Assembly (NCBI GenBank): GCA_031258615.1
Contig: JAIRMP010000118.1
Span: forward strand, 1 to 7,624
From: Spirochaetaceae bacterium
Lineage (GTDB): Bacteria; Spirochaetota; Spirochaetia; Treponematales; Breznakiellaceae
Direction of reading: 5' to 3'
Length of the DNA: 7,624 bases
The position numbers and the translations under genes are program-made. Position 1 is the stretch's first letter. Each line of letters opens with the position of its first letter. The notes below the pieces were generated by a model. It made no database searches. It was given only the letters and a program-made list of their open reading frames with translations, and was not told the DNA's origin. This document shows positions 6,164 through 7,624 of this stretch, piece after piece.

Positions 6164-7480
6164 CTATTTGTTGGTTTTTTTCTCAACAGCCCAGCCGTTT
6201 ATAAATGTAGTTTTTACATGATCCCACCCCTGGCTTTCGACAGTATAAGCGTTAAGAGCGGCGCCCAGTTCATTCTTGAATTCCTGACTTGGAAACGTTG
6301 TAAAAACCCAAGGTACGGAGTGAAGATTCTGATCGGCAAGGTAGCGGAACATTTCTTTTATCAGAGGATCCCCGGGACGTTCCGCTTCCGAGAAGGTAGT
6401 AAACGGGGTAACAAGTCCAAGTTTTTCTGAAGCTGCCTTTTTACCGTTTTCCGTGCCGAACAGCCACTCAAGAAATTTGAGCGAGGCGTCCTGCTCCTCC
6501 CGGCTTACACGATTGTTCAACGCGATAAAGTTTTCTGTACCGACACAGAGTCCCTGCGTTTCTTCACCGGCTACCCCGGTATAGATCGGCAGAAATTTTA
6601 TATCCTGTATTTCCACGACATTGCCCTTTTCACCGGAAATTTGCGTCCACGACCAGGTTCCGTTCTGAATGAAGGCCACCTTGCCCAGCGCAAATTCCGT
6701 CATCGAATCGCCTACCGTTTTTGAACCTGTCATCTTTCTGTCCGTTATCGAATTGTTAATGTACAGGTCAAAAATATTTTTCAGGTTTTCGGAATAGGAC
6801 AGATCAATTACATCCAGATCGTTGACATTTTTCCCGCGGTATTCAAAATACACGGGCATATTTGCAAGGTGCGTGTTCCAGCGCCAGTCTTCACCGGGTG
6901 AAAATGACGTTGACGCAAAGGCCGCCGAAATCCCAAGAGAGGCCGCGTTGGCCTGGATGTCTTCGGCAACGGCTTTCAGTTTTGCGAAGTTGTTGATGCC
7001 GGACGCATCGTCTATGTCCTTTACGGCACGCGAGGGGAGCGCAAAGTATTTCCGCAGCACCGCGTCGTTGTATATGATCCCGTAACTTTCCACTGCGTAC
7101 GGTATGCCGTAAACCTTACCGTCCTCACCAATCGCAAGCCCCTTGTCCCCCAGCCACCCGTAAAGGGCGCTGTCTTTAAGATCAGCTGTGTAGCCCTGCC
7201 AGTTATGCATACCAATTGGCCCGTTCAAGTTGAAAAGTGTAGGCGGTTTTGCCTTTGAGATTTCGGCGCGCAGGGTCTGTTCATAGGTGCCGCTCGCCGC
7301 CGTAACAACTTTCATCGGTATACCGGTTTCTTCCGTAAATTGGGCCGCGGCCTCATTCCATTCCCTGTCCGTCTCCGGCTTAAAATTTAAAAAGTAAACG
7401 CCTGGCGCTGAATTTTTTGTACAGGCCGAAATAAGTAAAAAACAGAGAGCCGACGCAGTCAAATAAAAAAACTTTTTCAT
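6164..7480 (-). CDS. Extracellular solute-binding lipoprotein of a carbohydrate ABC transporter (family 1)
   Basis: This 438-residue protein is the substrate-capturing part of the importer encoded just downstream. It has a lipoprotein signal peptide: MKK, a hydrophobic stretch, and the lipobox LISAC with Cys20, so it is tethered outside the cytoplasmic membrane. Features of family 1 sugar-binding proteins include TAASGTYEQTL (60-70), TLFNLNGP (81-88), KVYGIPYAVESYGIIYN (122-138), FALGKVAFIQNGTWSW (263-278) and aromatic residues suited to stacking on sugar rings (for example Trp93, Trp199, Trp201, Trp276, Trp278). It resembles, from memory, binding proteins common in gut Firmicutes; the sugar is unknown. 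The ribosome-binding site AGGAG lies six bases before the ATG (complement of 7487-7491), an ideal arrangement, and it is part of the tandem 67-bp leader. It is the first gene of the probable six-gene operon seen here. Confidence 0.95.
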   Translation of the reverse strand: MKKFFYLTASALCFLLISACTKNSAPGVYFLNFKPETDREWNEAAAQFTEETGIPMKVVTAASGTYEQTLRAEISKAKPPTLFNLNGPIGMHNWQGYTADLKDSALYGWLGDKGLAIGEDGKVYGIPYAVESYGIIYNDAVLRKYFALPSRAVKDIDDASGINNFAKLKAVAEDIQANAASLGISAAFASTSFSPGEDWRWNTHLANMPVYFEYRGKNVNDLDVIDLSYSENLKNIFDLYINNSITDRKMTGSKTVGDSMTEFALGKVAFIQNGTWSWTQISGEKGNVVEIQDIKFLPIYTGVAGEETQGLCVGTENFIALNNRVSREEQDASLKFLEWLFGTENGKKAASEKLGLVTPFTTFSEAERPGDPLIKEMFRYLADQNLHSVPWVFTTFPSQEFKNELGAALNAYTVESQGWDHVKTTFINGWAVEKKTNK

Positions 7481-7495
7481 CGCTTTCTCCTAAAG

Positions 7496-7515
7496 AAGCG
7501 GCGGAATCGCCGCTT
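7496..7515 (-). promoter_or_regulatory. GC-rich hairpin directly upstream of the binding-protein ribosome-binding site
   Basis: AAGCGGCG (7496-7503) and CGCCGCTT (7508-7515) form a perfect 8-bp stem with a four-base loop. Its base is four bases from the AGGAG site of the binding-protein gene. The same hairpin recurs in the next copy (7563-7582). A stem at this place could insulate the ribosome-binding site from upstream structure or protect the 5' end of the mRNA. No U-tract follows, so it is not a terminator. Confidence 0.7.
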
Positions 7516-7527
7516 ACGTTAATAGTA

Positions 7528-7549
7528 CATTAACACTTTAGTGTTAATG
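7528..7549. promoter_or_regulatory. 22-bp palindrome, candidate operator (copy 1)
   Basis: Arms CATTAACACT and AGTGTTAATG are perfect inverted repeats separated by TT. The size and symmetry fit the binding site of a dimeric repressor such as those controlling sugar-uptake operons. It could also act as an RNA hairpin in the leader. No -35/-10 pair can be assigned with confidence in the visible part. Confidence 0.55.
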
Positions 7550-7594
7550 CTTTCTCCTAAAGAAGCGGCGGAATCGCCGCTTACGTTAATAGTA

Positions 7595-7616
7595 CATTAA
7601 CACTTTAGTGTTAATG
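7595..7616. promoter_or_regulatory. 22-bp palindrome, candidate operator (copy 2)
   Basis: This is the second identical copy of the CATTAACACT/AGTGTTAATG palindrome, exactly 67 bp from the first because it lies in the tandem repeat. Two identical sites near the operon start could allow cooperative binding or looping by a regulator, but this is inferred only from the arrangement. Confidence 0.55.
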
Positions 7617-7624
7617 CTTTCTCC

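Larger units (their letters stand above)
7482..7624. repeat. 67-bp perfect tandem repeat carrying leader, hairpin and ribosome-binding site
   Basis: Two full copies (7482-7548 and 7549-7615) appear identical, and the first nine bases of a third (7616-7624) run into the window end, so the total copy number is unknown. Read along the binding-protein transcript, each copy contains the long palindrome, then TACTATTAAC, then the GC hairpin, then TTTAGGAGAAAGC. Only the copy nearest the gene is followed by an ATG at the right distance. The repeat is therefore a duplicated 5' untranslated module and not a coding repeat. Identity of the copies suggests recent duplication or ongoing unequal exchange. 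Confidence 0.97.

Noticed and set aside
6116..6430. Plus-strand open frame of 104 codons running from the hairpin into the binding-protein gene.
   Set aside because: It lies mostly antisense to a well-supported gene and begins inside the inverted repeat.
7518..7530. Tiny minus-strand frame ATG TAC TAT TAA within each 67-bp leader unit, a possible leader peptide.
   Set aside because: Three codons only; its ATG overlaps the palindrome arm and the nearest AGGAG is about 24 bases away, so a coding role cannot be supported.

Overview
The window most likely comes from a host-associated spirochaete, with a termite-gut Treponema-type bacterium as the best guess. The grounds are moderate GC content, lipoproteins with short lipoboxes, the style of the XseA and TrmB proteins, and an inferred resemblance of the 21-bp repeat array to low-complexity heptad ORFs I associate with that group. 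No 16S or other taxonomic marker is present, so this assignment is an inference.

Layout, left to right. Positions 1-90 hold no gene I can support. Positions 107-550 are a tandem array of twenty-one 21-bp units. It is open in several frames on both strands, giving a 165-codon plus-strand ORF (107-604) and an opposing 136-codon minus-strand ORF (34-444). The array runs almost into xseA (614-1807, plus strand), the large subunit of exodeoxyribonuclease VII. A 127-bp convergent intergenic region (1808-1934) with two hairpins separates xseA from a minus-strand gene run that fills the rest of the window.

In transcription order the minus-strand run is: a lipoprotein sugar-binding protein (7480-6164), a MalF-type permease (6006-5164), a MalG-type permease (5164-4313), a membrane-anchored alpha/beta hydrolase of the HGGG/GDSAGG type (4297-3305), an unrecognised lipoprotein (3289-2618), and trmB, tRNA (guanine-N7)-methyltransferase (2609-1935). 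After the binding-protein gene, spacings are 157 nt, a 1-nt overlap, 15, 15 and 8 nt, so it looks like one operon. The binding protein and two permeases make a CUT1-type carbohydrate importer without its ATPase. The hydrolase may remove ester groups from an incoming oligosaccharide (inference). trmB sits at the tail as a housekeeping passenger.

The regulatory DNA is the most unusual part. The binding-protein gene is preceded by at least two perfect 67-bp tandem copies of a leader module, each with a 22-bp palindrome, a GC-rich hairpin and a Shine-Dalgarno sequence; a third copy begins at the window edge. A diverged version of the same module sits in front of the MalF-type gene, between binding-protein and permease genes. 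Next to it is a perfect 21-bp-stem hairpin with no U-tract, placed like the malE-malF intergenic elements that set a high binding-protein to permease ratio.
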